Shown: piece after piece, positions 32,113 to 32,287 of the stretch
How the letters are laid out: each line of letters begins with the position of its first letter
Numbering within the stretch: the stretch's first letter is position 1
Virus record (IMG/VR): IMGVR_UViG_3300042691_018498
Location: 1 to 32,287 of that record
DNA: 32,287 bases
From: a virus
Reading direction: 5' to 3' (one strand)
The notes under the pieces: model-generated
What the model was told of the DNA's origin: nothing
Database searches by the model: none
What the model saw: the letters and a program-made list of their open reading frames with translations, nothing else
Translations under genes and position numbers: made by a program

Positions 32113-32287
32113 ATGACCCTATTAGAAACTTACGAAAAATTACTAGAAGAACTTGCCATACCCCTGGGTGGCGAGATGGTGTTTCGCTTTTGCGACAAAG
32201 GACACAACCATTCATATCTGCCATTCTATCAGGGCTATTTTGAACCCAAGAAACAACAGGCAACAATCATAGAGATTGGTGTGATGA
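32113..32287 (+). CDS. Class I SAM methyltransferase-like protein (3' truncated by window)
   Basis: The 58 visible residues begin MTLLETYEKLLEELAIPLGG and contain DKGHNHSYLPFYQGYFEPKK followed by ATIIEIGVM. 'DKG.nHSYlp.Y...f', a helix and then '(I/L)LEIG(V/I)' is the beginning of the family of class I SAM methyltransferases seen in sugar or antibiotic pathways and in some phages. The glycine loop that should follow (GGS) lies outside the window. The ATG is 1 bp after the terL stop, so it is co-translated. A role in modifying surface sugars or DNA is unknown. Confidence 0.6.
   Translation, partial: MTLLETYEKLLEELAIPLGGEMVFRFCDKGHNHSYLPFYQGYFEPKKQQATIIEIGVM

Overview
The window is most of the late (virion and packaging) half of a tailed double-stranded DNA bacteriophage, probably a short-tailed (podovirus-like) aquatic phage. 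The evidence is a portal C-terminus, scaffold, a DUF5309/SU10-type major capsid protein, an adaptor-like and a nozzle-like tail protein, two repeat-rich fibres, a run of glycine/alanine/glutamine-rich ejection-type proteins, a terminase and phage-style DNA methyltransferases. I see no integrase, repressor, polymerase, holin or endolysin, and no tRNA or rRNA. The host cannot be named from the sequence. The fibre repeats and Ig-like inserts resemble those of uncultured marine phages (recognition from memory, not a search).

Layout. 1-3152: head genes (portal end, small ORF, scaffold, capsid), closed by a TTCG hairpin terminator. 3243-13322: neck, tail and fibre genes, largely coupled by overlapping stop/start codons. 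13355-22363: ejection or internal virion proteins, including one of 1452 residues, ending in a small protein with a complete Dps-type ferroxidase residue pattern. 22364-22487: convergent intergenic region with nested inverted repeats and a bidirectional terminator. 22488-23736: a short minus-strand island (GNAT-like protein, an AT-hook-bearing unknown, two tiny ORFs). 23737-24912: a divergent control region and two unknown plus-strand genes, the first containing an extraordinary chain of hairpins. 24913-32287: packaging module (ParB-methyltransferase fusion, probable small terminase, small accessory genes, Dam-like methyltransferase, large terminase, start of a class I SAM methyltransferase).

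Regulation. Plus-strand TAAATA (usually CTAAATA) occurs seven times by eye, and six of these lie just upstream of a gene. None has a recognisable -35 box, and the core matches the T4 late promoter TATAAATA. In three cases (two plus-strand genes and one tentative minus-strand ORF) the ATG begins exactly five bases after the motif with no Shine-Dalgarno, which places it at the expected +1 and predicts leaderless late mRNAs. Other copies sit farther upstream of ordinary ribosome-binding sites. Sigma70-like promoters are visible only around 23715-23743 and, weakly, 24860-24887.

Most notable items: the hairpin/iteron array at 23788-24040, apparently an in-frame 231-bp insertion bounded by 22-bp direct repeats; the T4-late-like, partly leaderless promoter set; and the Dps-like protein at the end of the ejection operon.
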